A stretch of DNA of 64,000 nt from Clostridiaceae bacterium Marseille-Q3526 (GCA_018223375.1 JAGTTS010000003.1:62001-126000), one strand, 5' to 3'. Counted from the first letter of the stretch, positions 1 through 8,616 are shown. Translations and numbers: made by a program. The notes: generated by a model from the sequence alone, not told the origin.

Positions 1-900
1 TCGAGAACAGCCGTCTGGAAGGTGATGAAACAGCTGGAAGCCGAAGGCTATGAGATTGAGGCAGTGCGGAACAGAGGATACAGGCTGAAGACGGCCGAGG
101 ATATTCTGAGCAGGGAAGAGATTTTAAGCAGCATGAAGGGCCAGTGGGCGGGGAAAGAGGTGCTCTATTTTGACGAGACAGATTCCACCAACACAGAGGC
201 CAAGAAGGCAGCAGAAAACGGCGCGCCTCATGGAACCCTTACGGTAGCTGAACGTCAGACAGGCGGAAAGGGCAGGCGGGGAAGAACCTGGGATTCCCCA
301 GGTGGAACAGGAATTTTTATGAGCCTGGTCCTGCGTCCGGATATGGCTCCGGTTCACGCTTCCATGCTGACTCTGGTAGCTGCTCTGGCTGCAGCCAGGG
401 GGATTGAGCAGTGCGCTCAGGTGAAGCCGCTTATTAAGTGGCCTAATGATATTGTGATAAATGGCAGGAAGGTTTGCGGAATTCTTACAGAAATGAGCGC
501 AGATCCCGACTGTATTAACTATGTGGTTACAGGGATTGGGATCAATGTCAATATGGAGCAGTTTCCAGAGCAAATCCGTCAGGTAGCTGCATCTATCTAC
601 ACAGAATCAGGGAAAAAGATCAGGAGAAGCGTGCTGATCAGCGCAGTAATGGAAGCTTTTGAAGAATACTACGGCGTTTTTATGAAGACGGCAGATATGA
701 GCGGACTTCTGGAGGAGTACAATGGAAAGCTGGCTAACTGCGGCCGGACAGTCCGGGTGCTGGATCCGGCTGGAGAGTACAGCGGCACAGCTCAGGGGAT
801 TAACAGCCAGGGCGAGCTTCTGGTGGAGATGGATGATAAGACCGTAAAAACAGTTATTTCCGGAGAGGTTTCTGTAAGGGGAATTTACGGATATGTTTAG
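1..900 (+). CDS. birA: Bifunctional biotin-[acetyl-CoA carboxylase] ligase / biotin repressor BirA (5' end missing)
   Basis: The reading frame is open from base 1, and its first visible residues (SRTAVWKVMKQLE) look like the recognition helix of the BirA N-terminal helix-turn-helix, so the gene starts before the window. It then has the biotin ligase core: the biotinyl-AMP loop GRRGRTW, a KWPNDI motif, and a small C-terminal SH3-like domain (roughly the last 50 residues). The family activates biotin with ATP and attaches it to a carboxylase carrier lysine. Members with the HTH also repress biotin genes. The protein is cytoplasmic. An internal ATG at 22 is unlikely to be the true start because it would cut the HTH. 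Confidence 0.93.
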   Translation, partial: SRTAVWKVMKQLEAEGYEIEAVRNRGYRLKTAEDILSREEILSSMKGQWAGKEVLYFDETDSTNTEAKKAAENGAPHGTLTVAERQTGGKGRRGRTWDSPGGTGIFMSLVLRPDMAPVHASMLTLVAALAAARGIEQCAQVKPLIKWPNDIVINGRKVCGILTEMSADPDCINYVVTGIGINVNMEQFPEQIRQVAASIYTESGKKIRRSVLISAVMEAFEEYYGVFMKTADMSGLLEEYNGKLANCGRTVRVLDPAGEYSGTAQGINSQGELLVEMDDKTVKTVISGEVSVRGIYGYV

Positions 901-968
901 GCGGCAGGAACGTTTAAAGGCTTCCCGGCAGCGGGCGTAAGAAATTGAGAAAGCAGAGGAAAGACTAC

Positions 969-2108
969 ATGGAAAACAGCTGGATAAAGCGCCAGTACGG
1001 CAGCCTGATGCAGGTAGAAGCAGAAAACCAGACGATGGACAGAAATGAGCGGCTTCTGGCAGTGAGAGAGCCGCTTCTTTCCTGGTATCACAAAAACCGC
1101 CGGATCCTGCCCTGGAGAGAACAGCCGGAATCTTACCGGGTGTGGATTTCAGAGATTATGCTCCAGCAGACGAGAGTGGAGGCGGTAAAGCCGTATTTCG
1201 CCAGATTTATGGAGGCCCTTCCGGATGTAAAGGCTTTAGCTTCTGTGGAGGAGGAGACGCTCTTAAAACTCTGGGAAGGTCTTGGATATTACAACAGAGC
1301 CAGAAATCTGCAGAAGGCGGCCAGAGTCTGTATGGACGAGTATGGAGGACAGCTTCCGGCTTCCTATGAAAGCCTTCTCTCCCTGCCTGGAATTGGGAGC
1401 TATACGGCTGGCGCTGTCGCCTCCATCGCCTTTGGAATTCCTGAACCGGCAGTTGATGGCAATGTGCTCCGGGTTCTGTCCAGGCTGTTTGAGAGCAGAG
1501 AGGATATTGGAAAGCAGTCGGTAAAAAGAAAGATGGAAAATGAACTGAGAGCGGTCATTCCAAAAGAGCTTCCCGGAGATTTTAATCAGGCCCTCATAGA
1601 GCTGGGAGCCATTGTCTGCATTCCGTCTGGAAAGCCTCTCTGCAGCCAGTGTCCATGTTCGACGCTGTGCCTGGCAAGGCGCCGCCAGACGACAGGAGAA
1701 ATTCCTGTAAAGGCAGGAAAAAAGGAGAGGCGCAGAGAGGAAAAAACAGTTTTTATCATAGAGTACGAGGATAAGGCTGCCATCAGAAAGAGAAGCGCCA
1801 AGGGGCTTTTGGCGTCCCTGTATGAATTTCCGAATCTGCCGGGGCATCTGAAGGAGGAGGAGATTCCGGACGCTCTTGCCATTGGCCGGGAGGACATTCT
1901 GGCGATTGAGCCTTTGCCTGAGGCGGTCCATATCTTTTCTCATGTAGAGTGGCATATGACAGGCTTTCGTGTTATGATAAAAAGAGAACTGCCGCATCAG
2001 TATCCCATGAAGCGGGTGGAAGAGATTTTTGAAACATATCCTTTGCCCAACGCATTTCAGGCGTATACGGCGCTTTTAAAGAGGAATACTAAGCACACAC
2101 TGCCTTGA
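969..2108 (+). CDS. mutY: A/G-specific adenine glycosylase MutY
   Basis: Base-excision repair glycosylase that removes adenine mispaired with 8-oxoguanine. Visible features are the LPWRE and SEIMLQQTRV region, the helix-hairpin-helix LPGIGSYTAGA with the catalytic aspartate in VDGNVLR, and the four-cysteine 4Fe-4S loop (C-x7-C-x2-C-x5-C). A C-terminal NUDIX-like 8-oxoG recognition domain carries the HIFSH segment. A TTG at 945 is in frame, but the ATG at 969 has AGAGGA eight bases upstream and is preferred. The length is 379 residues, normal for the family. The stop overlaps a possible TTG of the next frame. It is probably transcribed with the lipid kinase downstream. Confidence 0.93.
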   Translation: MENSWIKRQYGSLMQVEAENQTMDRNERLLAVREPLLSWYHKNRRILPWREQPESYRVWISEIMLQQTRVEAVKPYFARFMEALPDVKALASVEEETLLKLWEGLGYYNRARNLQKAARVCMDEYGGQLPASYESLLSLPGIGSYTAGAVASIAFGIPEPAVDGNVLRVLSRLFESREDIGKQSVKRKMENELRAVIPKELPGDFNQALIELGAIVCIPSGKPLCSQCPCSTLCLARRRQTTGEIPVKAGKKERRREEKTVFIIEYEDKAAIRKRSAKGLLASLYEFPNLPGHLKEEEIPDALAIGREDILAIEPLPEAVHIFSHVEWHMTGFRVMIKRELPHQYPMKRVEEIFETYPLPNAFQAYTALLKRNTKHTLP

Positions 2109-2158
2109 CAGAGCGGGAATGGGCATATTTGCGGAGCAGACAGAGGAGCGTAGGACAG

Positions 2159-3049
2159 ATGAAGAAAATGCTGTTTATTTTCAATCCCAGATCAGGAAGG
2201 GAGCGGCTTAGAACAAAGCTTCTTGATATTTTGGATTTATTCGTGAAGGCGGGCTATGAGGTGACGGTTCATGTAACTCAGAGCGCCGGCGATGCCCAAA
2301 AACAGGTGGAGAAGAAGGGCGGCGGCGTGGAGCTTCTGGTGTGCAGCGGCGGCGATGGAACGCTGAACGAGGTGGTTTCCGGAATGATGGCGTGGAGCAG
2401 GGAAAAGCGTCCTCAGCTAGGGTATATTCCAGCCGGCTCTACCAATGATTTTGCCGCCAGTCTGGATCTTCCCAAAAATATGCTGAGGGCCGCTGCAATA
2501 GCCGTTGCGGGCCGTCCTTTTGCCATTGATGTGGGAAAATTTGGAGACGGACGGTATTTCGTGTATGTGGCTGCATTCGGAGCCTTCACAGAGGTTTCTT
2601 ACAAGACGCCGCAGGAGACGAAAAATGTGCTGGGGCATCAGGCCTATATGCTGGAGGCAGTCAAGAGGATCGCTGGACTGAAATCTTACCGTATGAAGTT
2701 TTTTTGGGACGATCAGGAGCTGGAAGAGGACTTTATTCTGGGAATGGTGACTAATACGATCAGCATCGGAGGATTTAAAGGGCTGGTACAGCCCAGAGTG
2801 GCTCTAAATGACGGAGAGTTTGAGGTTATGCTGGTGAGAAAGCCGAGGACTCCCAAGGATATTCAGAGCATTGTAAGCTGCCTGATTAATAAAGATGCGG
2901 AAAATGACTGCGTGTATATGTTCCGCACCTCCAATCTGAGAATGGAAAGTGAAGAAATCGTGGATTGGACGCTGGACGGAGAATATGGAGGCGGAGTAAA
3001 GGAAATCTGCATTGAAAATCTGAGGGAAGAGATTGTGGTGAAGAGGTAG
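2159..3049 (+). CDS. Diacylglycerol kinase family lipid kinase (YegS/DagK type)
   Basis: About 296 residues. The N-terminal NPRSGR motif (about residues 8-14), the GGDGTLNEV nucleotide-binding motif (about 64-72) and the PAGSTNDFA segment define the DAGK catalytic family. These ATP-dependent kinases phosphorylate diacylglycerol or related lipids at the inner face of the membrane to recycle them into phospholipid synthesis. The exact substrate cannot be told from the sequence. The start is placed at the ATG at 2159 (AGGAG ten bases upstream). The longer TTG start at 2105, which overlaps the mutY stop, adds residues unlike the family. Confidence 0.88.
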   Translation: MKKMLFIFNPRSGRERLRTKLLDILDLFVKAGYEVTVHVTQSAGDAQKQVEKKGGGVELLVCSGGDGTLNEVVSGMMAWSREKRPQLGYIPAGSTNDFAASLDLPKNMLRAAAIAVAGRPFAIDVGKFGDGRYFVYVAAFGAFTEVSYKTPQETKNVLGHQAYMLEAVKRIAGLKSYRMKFFWDDQELEEDFILGMVTNTISIGGFKGLVQPRVALNDGEFEVMLVRKPRTPKDIQSIVSCLINKDAENDCVYMFRTSNLRMESEEIVDWTLDGEYGGGVKEICIENLREEIVVKR

Positions 3050-3050
3050 G

Positions 3051-3228
3051 GGCAGGCAAGCTTTCTATGAGACTGGACTTCCGGCGTTGTCCGGGAGGGT
3101 TCATGTTAAATCTGAGCCGGGCAAGCTCGAAAACAGGAAGTTTTCTCGCTTATAGGCTTCGCCTGATGGCCAGAACCGGAGAGCCAGTCTTCCTGGCAGG
3201 CAAGCTTTCCGTGAGACTGGCTCTCCGG
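3051..3228. repeat. Pair of 34-bp imperfect direct repeats in the rpoD upstream spacer
   Basis: Copy A at 3051-3084 and copy B at 3195-3228 both begin GGCAGGCAAGCTTTC and both contain GAGACTGG. They differ at about five of 34 positions. The stretch between the lipid kinase and rpoD (3050-3369) holds no gene. It is filled by this pair, a long hairpin, a tandem 25-mer and the rpoD promoter. The arrangement looks like dispersed intergenic repeats. Confidence 0.7.
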
Positions 3229-3233
3229 TTCTG
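3171..3233. repeat. 20-bp perfect inverted repeat (long hairpin)
   Basis: CAGAACCGGAGAGCCAGTCT at 3171-3190 is the exact reverse complement of 3214-3233, leaving a 23-base loop. There is no U-tract directly after it, so it is not a classical terminator by itself. It may stop or protect the upstream transcript. Confidence 0.8.
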
Positions 3234-3282
3234 CTGCCCGGCTCAGGTTTTTAAAAAGCTGCCCGGCTCAGGTTTTTAAAAA
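3233..3282. repeat. Two exact tandem copies of a 25-bp unit
   Basis: Copies at 3233-3257 and 3258-3282 are identical (GCTGCCCGGCTCAGG followed by TTTTTAAAAA). The unit's GCCCGGCTCA can pair with TGAGCCGGGC near 3113, so the transcript could form alternative stems. The promoter -35 box of rpoD lies five bases after the second copy. Confidence 0.85.
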
Positions 3283-3287
3283 TGTTG

Positions 3288-3316
3288 TTGAAATCTGTAG
3301 AAGATTAGTATATAAT
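3288..3316 (+). promoter_or_regulatory. Sigma-A-type promoter of rpoD
   Basis: TTGAAA at 3288-3293, a 17-base spacer, then a perfect TATAAT at 3311-3316. It lies about 50 bases before the rpoD start. Confidence 0.8.
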
Positions 3317-3369
3317 ATAAAGTCGGTAAACTTTTTATAAAGCTTCTGATAGCGAAAGGACGTTAATTC

Positions 3370-4503
3370 GTGGAGAAAGAGAGAGACAATTTTTTAGAAA
3401 AATTAAAAAAACTTGTCGATCTGGCAAAAACAAAGCAGAACGCTCTGGATATTACAGAGATTAATGATTTTTTTGCCGCCGACAACCTGTCACCGGAACA
3501 GATGGAGCAGATCTATAACTATCTGGAACAGAATAATATTGATGTGATTCCGGAAGTGATTGATGAGACTGCACTCAACGATGATCTGCTGATGCTCGAT
3601 GATGTGGACGACGACTTTATGAAAAACGGGGAAGAGGAGGAGATCGACCTGGATGCCATTGACCTTCTGGAGGGAATTGGCACAGAGGATCCGGTCCGCA
3701 TGTACCTGAAGGAGATTGGTACAGTTCCGCTTCTCAGCGCTGAAGAAGAGCTGCGCCTTGCTAAGAGAAAGGCAGAGGGCGATGTGTCTGCAAAGGAACG
3801 CTTAATTGAGGCCAATTTAAGGCTTGTAGTAAGTATTGCGAAGCGCTATACCGGAAGAGGCATGAGCTTTCTGGATCTGGTTCAGGAGGGAAATCTGGGC
3901 CTGATTAAAGGAGTAGAAAAGTTTGACTACACAAAAGGATATAAGCTGAGTACATATGCGACCTGGTGGATCCGCCAGTCTGTGACGAGAGCACTTGCAG
4001 ATCAGGCGAGAACAATCCGTGTACCGGTGCATATGGTAGAAACGATTAACAAGATGTCCAAGATGCAGAGGAAGCTGACTCTGGAGCTGGGTTATGAGCC
4101 GTCAGTGGCTGAACTTTCAGCAGCTCTTGATATGTCAGAGGATAAGGTGATGGAGATCATGCAGATCGCCAGAGAGCCTGCTTCCCTGGAGACGCCGATT
4201 GGCGAGGAGGACGATTCCAATTTAGGCGATTTCGTTGCAGACGGAAATGTAGTAACGCCTGAAGGAAACGTGGAGTCTGTGATGCTCAGAGAGCACATTG
4301 ACGCTCTGCTTGGAGATCTGAAGGAGAGAGAGCGCCAGGTTATTGTACTGCGCTTTGGACTGGAGGACGGACATCCTAGGACTCTGGAAGAAGTAGGCAA
4401 GGAGTTCAACGTGACGAGAGAGCGTATCAGGCAGATTGAGGCTAAGGCGCTCAGAAAGCTCAGAAACCCTGTGAGAAGCAAGAGAATCAGGGACTTCCTG
4501 TAG
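3370..4503 (+). CDS. rpoD: RNA polymerase primary sigma factor RpoD/SigA
   Basis: Housekeeping sigma factor, 377 residues, which directs RNA polymerase to -10/-35 promoters. It has an acidic region 1.1 (about residues 1-95), region 1.2 (DPVRMYLKEIG), region 2 with the RLIEANLRLVVSIAKRY and STYATWWIRQ motifs, region 3, and region 4 with the HTH TLEEVGKEFNVTRERIRQIE. The start is GTG at 3370, with AAAGGA nine bases upstream. It is preceded by its own strong promoter. dnaG, often next to rpoD, is not adjacent here. Confidence 0.97.
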   Translation: MEKERDNFLEKLKKLVDLAKTKQNALDITEINDFFAADNLSPEQMEQIYNYLEQNNIDVIPEVIDETALNDDLLMLDDVDDDFMKNGEEEEIDLDAIDLLEGIGTEDPVRMYLKEIGTVPLLSAEEELRLAKRKAEGDVSAKERLIEANLRLVVSIAKRYTGRGMSFLDLVQEGNLGLIKGVEKFDYTKGYKLSTYATWWIRQSVTRALADQARTIRVPVHMVETINKMSKMQRKLTLELGYEPSVAELSAALDMSEDKVMEIMQIAREPASLETPIGEEDDSNLGDFVADGNVVTPEGNVESVMLREHIDALLGDLKERERQVIVLRFGLEDGHPRTLEEVGKEFNVTRERIRQIEAKALRKLRNPVRSKRIRDFL

Positions 4504-4630
4504 TGGAGTCTGACTTGCAGCTTTCAAGGCTGTTTCATGGAAGTTTGAATATCACGTACCATAAAAACGACAACAGGGCCTCAGATATAAGAAGGCCGTT
4601 TAGTTAGATGAAAAAGTTAACATGGGCGAA

Positions 4631-4668
4631 AAAAGACTGCTGAAAGAAGTTTTGGCAGTCTTTTTATT
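4631..4668 (+). terminator. Rho-independent terminator after rpoD
   Basis: AAAAGACTGC at 4631-4640 pairs with GCAGTCTTTT at 4655-4664, and the right arm runs into a T-rich tract. Confidence 0.75.
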
Positions 4669-4700
4669 TCGATAGAAATTACAGCACTATCGAAATAAAA
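4662..4700. repeat. 14-bp perfect inverted repeat overlapping the terminator tail
   Basis: TTTTATTTCGATAG (4662-4675) and its exact complement (4687-4700) flank an 11-base loop. It starts inside the U-tract of the rpoD terminator. It could serve as an operator for queH or as a second terminator on the minus strand. Confidence 0.6.
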
Positions 4701-4749
4701 GAGGCAGCAGGATGCGAAAAAACAGAGAAGATTCGAGGAGAGGCAGAAG

Positions 4750-5421
4750 ATGAACGAAATTATAAATGAAATTCATAAAAATATAAATAAAAGCAATAAC
4801 AACAGAAACTTTCAGAAGGAAATGGATCGGCTGATTGAAAAAAATCAGGGGAAGGGAATTATTCCTACATTGTTTCTTCACAGCTGTTGTGCTCCCTGCA
4901 GCAGCTATGTGCTGGAATATTTGTCTCAATATTTTAAGATTACAGTTTATTATTACAACCCGAATATTTATCCTCCTGAGGAGTATGAGGAGAGGACCAT
5001 GGAAGTGGAACGCCTTATTCGAGAACTTCCGGCAAAATATCCGATTTCCTTTATTTCAGGGGAATACAGGCCTGAACTGTTCTATGAGGCCGTGAAAGGC
5101 CATGAGGGAGACAAGGAGGGCGGAGAAAGGTGCAGTATCTGTTTTTCCTTGCGTCTTGAGGAGGCGGCAAGACTGGCAAAGGAAGGAAACTTTGATTATT
5201 TCACTACGACACTCACTATCAGCCCTCTGAAAAATGCTGCAAGACTGAACCAAATTGGGGAAGAAATGGGAGAGAAATACGGGGTATCTTATCTGGACTC
5301 TGATTTTAAGAAGAAAAACGGATACAAACGCTCCACAGAACTGTCTAAAAAATATAATCTTTACCGACAGGACTACTGTGGATGTGTTTTTTCTATGCGG
5401 GAAAGGCAGACAAAAAAATAA
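4750..5421 (+). CDS. queH: Epoxyqueuosine reductase QueH
   Basis: QueH (DUF208) reduces epoxyqueuosine to queuosine in the tRNA wobble position and is the non-cobalamin alternative to QueG. The metal-binding pattern of the family is visible: HSCCAPC (Cys46, Cys47, Cys50), a CSICFSLRL segment, and the C-terminal YCGCVFS. The YYYNPNIYPPEEYEERTMEVERL region is also typical. At 223 residues it is about normal, with some extra polar residues at the N-terminus. The ATG at 4750 follows GAGGAG nine bases upstream. It stands alone in its transcription unit. Confidence 0.9.
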   Translation: MNEIINEIHKNINKSNNNRNFQKEMDRLIEKNQGKGIIPTLFLHSCCAPCSSYVLEYLSQYFKITVYYYNPNIYPPEEYEERTMEVERLIRELPAKYPISFISGEYRPELFYEAVKGHEGDKEGGERCSICFSLRLEEAARLAKEGNFDYFTTTLTISPLKNAARLNQIGEEMGEKYGVSYLDSDFKKKNGYKRSTELSKKYNLYRQDYCGCVFSMRERQTKK

Positions 5422-5431
5422 AATTTTTCTC

Positions 5432-5460
5432 TTGACATCACAGTCTTACAGTGATAGAGT
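5432..5460 (+). promoter_or_regulatory. Probable promoter of the T-box leader
   Basis: A consensus -35 TTGACA at 5432-5437, a 17-base spacer, then a weak -10 (TAGAGT, 5455-5460). Confidence 0.5.
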
Positions 5461-5464
5461 ATTA

Positions 5465-5752
5465 ACAACAGATAAATACACAGCGTTGAAGGAGAAAAGT
5501 AGCAGGCCTGAGCAGGTTCAGAGAGCTGCCGTTTGGTGCGAGGCAGTCCGGCTATCTTGTGAAGATCACCCCTGAGCTTTCGGCTAAACAGCTGGGAACA
5601 GATTTCCGGCTTAGTAGGTTTGAACGGCTGATAACCGTTATATTATCCCATATTGTTTGATATGTGGGCGGAGCGGCTGGTTTTGCCAGCAAGAAGAGTG
5701 GTACCGCAGAGGATTTTAACCTTTGTCTCTTTATGAGACAGAGGTTTTTTTA
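5465..5752 (+). promoter_or_regulatory. T-box leader (tRNA-sensing riboswitch), isoleucine specifier predicted
   Basis: The long untranslated leader before the BASS transporter has T-box landmarks. These are a Stem I start (GGAGAAAAGTAG near 5491), the AGAGAG and GGTGCGAGGCAG distal loop region (5520-5545), and the T-box itself, AGAGTGGTACCGCAG (5695-5709). A terminator follows, with arms AACCTTTGTCTC and GAGACAGAGGTT and a T7 tract (5719-5752). The specifier is read as ATC (5565-5567) because it is followed by ACCCCT-GAG, the usual six-base spacing to the conserved GAG. ATC would bind tRNA-Ile. The class is certain; the specifier is an inference. It covers most of the gene-free stretch 5422-5898. 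Beyond it lie a hairpin with arms GCCAGGC/GCCTGGC (about 5811-5832) and the ribosome binding site. Confidence 0.88.
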
Positions 5753-5898
5753 TTTCAGAGGAAATCTCATCCTGTGAAATAAAAATGCTATGCAGGAATT
5801 AACTCTATTTTGCCAGGCGCTGCAGAGCCTGGCAGCCGGAATGCTTCGCAGAATAAAAAGGCTGTGTCTGAAAAGGATAACAGGAGGAAAGATTGAAA

Positions 5899-6882
5899 AT
5901 GAAAGCATTAGAAAAGATCAGTGATTTTTTTGGAAAGTATATGGCGTTTATCGTGCTGGCAGTAGCAGCTCTGGCTCTGTTTGCACCTGATACCTGCCTG
6001 TGGGTGCAGACCTCATGGGTTAATTATCTTTTGATGGTTGTTATGTTCGGCATGGGACTGACCCTGAAGCTGGAGGACTTTAAGCTGGTATTCACGCGTC
6101 CGAAAGATATCATCGCAGGCTGTATGGCTCAGTTTACTATCATGCCTCTTCTGGCATGGCTGTTAGGAAAAGCTTTTCATCTGGATCCTGCGCTGATGGC
6201 TGGCGTAGTGCTTGTAGGTACATGTCCAGGAGGAACTTCCAGCAACGTAATCACCTATCTTTCTAAAGGAGATGTACCGTTGTCTGTAGGAATGACAAGT
6301 GTCAACACACTGCTGGCTCCGTTCCTCACACCGGCGATTACCTATTTACTCCTGCGCACAACGGTTACTGTTGATATGGTCAGCATGTTCATGTCTATTG
6401 TGCAGGTAGTTATCGTTCCGATTGCTCTGGGCTTTATTATCAATAAGATGTTCGGAAAGGCAACACAGAAGCTTGTAAAGGTTCTTCCAAGCGTTTCCGT
6501 AATCGCTATCTGTCTGATTGTAGCTGCTGTTGTATCTCACAATGCAGAAAAGATTATGTCTACAGGTGCTCTTGTGTTTGTAGTAGTAATTCTCCACAAT
6601 CTGTTAGGCTATGCCTGCGGCCTGGGCCTGGGACGTGCTCTGGGATTGAGTGTTCCAAAGATGAAGGCTCTCTCTATTGAAATTGGTATGCAGAATTCTG
6701 GTTTGGCTACATCCTTAGCAGGAACTGCTTTCCCGACTCTGGCGATGGCTACAGTTCCGGGAGCTGTGTTCTCTGTATGGCATAATATTTCAGGAGCTGT
6801 GTTAGCAAACCTGTACAACCGCTGGGAGGAAAAACCAGCTAAAGAGAAGAAAGCAGGAAAGGCAGTCAGCCAGGCTGTTTAA
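5899..6882 (+). CDS. Bile acid:sodium symporter (BASS) family transporter
   Basis: About 327 residues with nine to ten hydrophobic segments. It has the family signature VGTCPGGTSSNVITYLSKGD (crossover and sodium-site region) and the second conserved stretch EIGMQNSGLATSLA. BASS proteins are Na+-coupled inner membrane transporters. Bacterial members move bile acids, pantothenate/ketopantoate or other 2-oxoacids. The T-box upstream points to an amino-acid-related substrate, possibly an isoleucine precursor such as a branched 2-oxoacid (inference). The ATG at 5899 lies 11 bases after GGAGG. A TTG at 5893 is also possible. Confidence 0.88.
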   Translation: MKALEKISDFFGKYMAFIVLAVAALALFAPDTCLWVQTSWVNYLLMVVMFGMGLTLKLEDFKLVFTRPKDIIAGCMAQFTIMPLLAWLLGKAFHLDPALMAGVVLVGTCPGGTSSNVITYLSKGDVPLSVGMTSVNTLLAPFLTPAITYLLLRTTVTVDMVSMFMSIVQVVIVPIALGFIINKMFGKATQKLVKVLPSVSVIAICLIVAAVVSHNAEKIMSTGALVFVVVILHNLLGYACGLGLGRALGLSVPKMKALSIEIGMQNSGLATSLAGTAFPTLAMATVPGAVFSVWHNISGAVLANLYNRWEEKPAKEKKAGKAVSQAV

Positions 6883-6935
6883 AAAAAGAAGAGTTTTTTT
6901 AAAGTGAAGAAGAGAAGAATTTTCGGAGAATATAG

Positions 6936-6975
6936 AAAAAGCACGGCGGACTGGTTACAGGCCGCCGTACTTTTG
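6936..6975. terminator. Bidirectional terminator between the BASS gene and the cobalt operon
   Basis: AAAAGCACGGCGG (6937-6949) pairs with CCGCCGTACTTTT (6962-6974) with one mismatch. A/T runs on both sides make it usable on either strand. It overlaps the last codons of cbiO. Confidence 0.7.
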
Positions 6976-7809
6976 TATATACTGTATCAGAGTATTCATA
7001 TTTCTGGGAATTTCTAAACTGTTTTTTAAGATTTTCTTTTGACAGAGAGCGTCAAAAAGTGTCAGAACTGCCGGCTGTTCCAGGCAGGCGTCATGGAGAA
7101 GCTCTTTATTTGAAAAGACAGAGACTGGATCTCCCTGGTCCAGTACGCGCCCGTCTTTCAGAATGATAATTTCATCTGCCCAGGAAAAGGCGTAATTTAC
7201 ATCGTGGGTAGCCATCATAACTGTAATGCCTTCCGCTGTCATTTGACTGACCGCATGATTGACGAGAGATGTATGTTTCGGATCGAGAGCAGATGCAGGT
7301 TCGTCCATAATGACGATTTCCGGTTTCATAACCAGAATATCGGCAATAGAAACCTGTTTTTTCTGTCCTCCTGACAGAGCGTGAACTGGCTTGAAACGGT
7401 AAGGAGTGATTTCCAGCTGCTCCATTATTGCCTCTGTCTGTTTGGCAGACTCCTTTTGTTCAATCCCCAGATTGAGAAGGCCAAAAGAAATTTCCTGGTA
7501 AACGCTGGCAGAAAACAGCTGATTGTCAGGATCCTGGAATACAATGCCTACCTTCTGTCTCAGCTCCAGCAGAGCCTTTTTCGTATAGGACACAGGCTTT
7601 TCGTGAAAATACAGACATCCTGACGAGGGCCTGCGGATTCCGTTGCAGCACAAAAAGAAGGTGGATTTTCCAGAACCGTTAGGGCCCAGAAAGGCTGTTC
7701 TGCTTCCCTTCCTGATTTCCAGGGACAGGTCATTTAAGGAAAAACTCTGTCCGTCATCATAAGAAAAACATAGATGTTCCGCTTTTAAAATCACATCGCC
7801 TTGTTTCAC
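6955..7809 (-). CDS. cbiO: Cobalt ECF transporter ATPase CbiO
   Basis: ATP-hydrolysing subunit (284 residues) of the cobalt energy-coupling-factor transporter. It has Walker A GPNGSGKST, a Q-loop in VFQDPDNQLF (a typical ECF ATPase string), the signature LSGGQKKQ, Walker B IVIMDEPASALD and the switch histidine in ATHDVNYA. It is the last gene of the minus-strand cbiMNQO operon, 13 bases after cbiQ. Cobalt rather than nickel is assigned because the operon has cbiN and a cobalamin riboswitch. Confidence 0.92.
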   Translation of the reverse strand: MKQGDVILKAEHLCFSYDDGQSFSLNDLSLEIRKGSRTAFLGPNGSGKSTFFLCCNGIRRPSSGCLYFHEKPVSYTKKALLELRQKVGIVFQDPDNQLFSASVYQEISFGLLNLGIEQKESAKQTEAIMEQLEITPYRFKPVHALSGGQKKQVSIADILVMKPEIVIMDEPASALDPKHTSLVNHAVSQMTAEGITVMMATHDVNYAFSWADEIIILKDGRVLDQGDPVSVFSNKELLHDACLEQPAVLTLFDALCQKKILKNSLEIPRNMNTLIQYIQKYGGL

Positions 7810-7822
7810 AAGCTTCCTCCCT

Positions 7823-8590
7823 TCAGGCTGTCAGCCAGAGAACGAAGAGGGCTGACAGCTCATAAAAAATAATAAAGCAGATTTCACGTTTTCTGGGACG
7901 CTGTTCCTCTGACAGAACATTTAAAACTCCGTCATAGCAGCGAGACTCCATGGCATCGTAGAGTATACTGGAACGACTGACTGCCCGGATAAAAAGTGAA
8001 GATATCAGAGCGGAGAAAGAACGCAGAGAAGTTTTGAAGTCCTTATTTCCAAGGCGGGCTCTCTGGGATATGGAAATAGCATGAGCGCAGTCCAGAAGAA
8101 TAAAAATAAAACGATAAATGAGTACCATAAGCTCGCTTAAAAGAGCGGGAACATGGATCCGCTTTAGAAAGAGAATAAAATCTGTCATAGGTGTATGACA
8201 GGACAGCGCGTACAGGCAGGAAACGGACGCCATGGCGGTCAGGAATATCCGAAGGCCGTAGAGAACAGTTTCTGTACTGGCTGTCAGATACCATTGTCCC
8301 ATTGAAATGGCAAATAGCTCCAGAGGTTCCCGGCAAATGGCGATCCCTAAGACCAGAGAATTCATTCCCAGAAAGACCAGGGGGACTCCAAGGAGCTTTA
8401 AATATTCAATAACTGGGATTTTGCCCTTGTAAACAGTCAGGATCCCAGTTGTCATAAATACATAGACGGCCAGAGGGATGGAGCGGCTGCCCACACAGAG
8501 AAGCAGAGTGAACAGCGAAAAGAAAAATTTTTCTCCTGTATGTACAAAACGCAGCCGTGACTCATAGCTGAGTCTGTCAATGGTGGGCAT
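7823..8590 (-). CDS. cbiQ: Cobalt ECF transporter transmembrane protein CbiQ
   Basis: Integral membrane subunit (255 residues) that couples CbiO ATP hydrolysis to the CbiMN substrate unit. It has several hydrophobic helices and cytoplasmic coupling helices around ISQRARLGNKDFKTSLRSF and SRSSILYDAMESRCYDG. The latter matches the second conserved alanine/arginine-glycine motif of T-components. The gene order M-N-Q-O is canonical. Confidence 0.9.
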   Translation of the reverse strand: MPTIDRLSYESRLRFVHTGEKFFFSLFTLLLCVGSRSIPLAVYVFMTTGILTVYKGKIPVIEYLKLLGVPLVFLGMNSLVLGIAICREPLELFAISMGQWYLTASTETVLYGLRIFLTAMASVSCLYALSCHTPMTDFILFLKRIHVPALLSELMVLIYRFIFILLDCAHAISISQRARLGNKDFKTSLRSFSALISSLFIRAVSRSSILYDAMESRCYDGVLNVLSEEQRPRKREICFIIFYELSALFVLWLTA

Positions 8591-8616
8591 AAGCCGCCTC
8601 CTTTTTTGCGTTTTTC

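Noticed and set aside
1263..1997. 244-codon minus-strand frame inside mutY
   Set aside because: Complete overlap with all conserved MutY motifs on the other strand; no RBS or family features.
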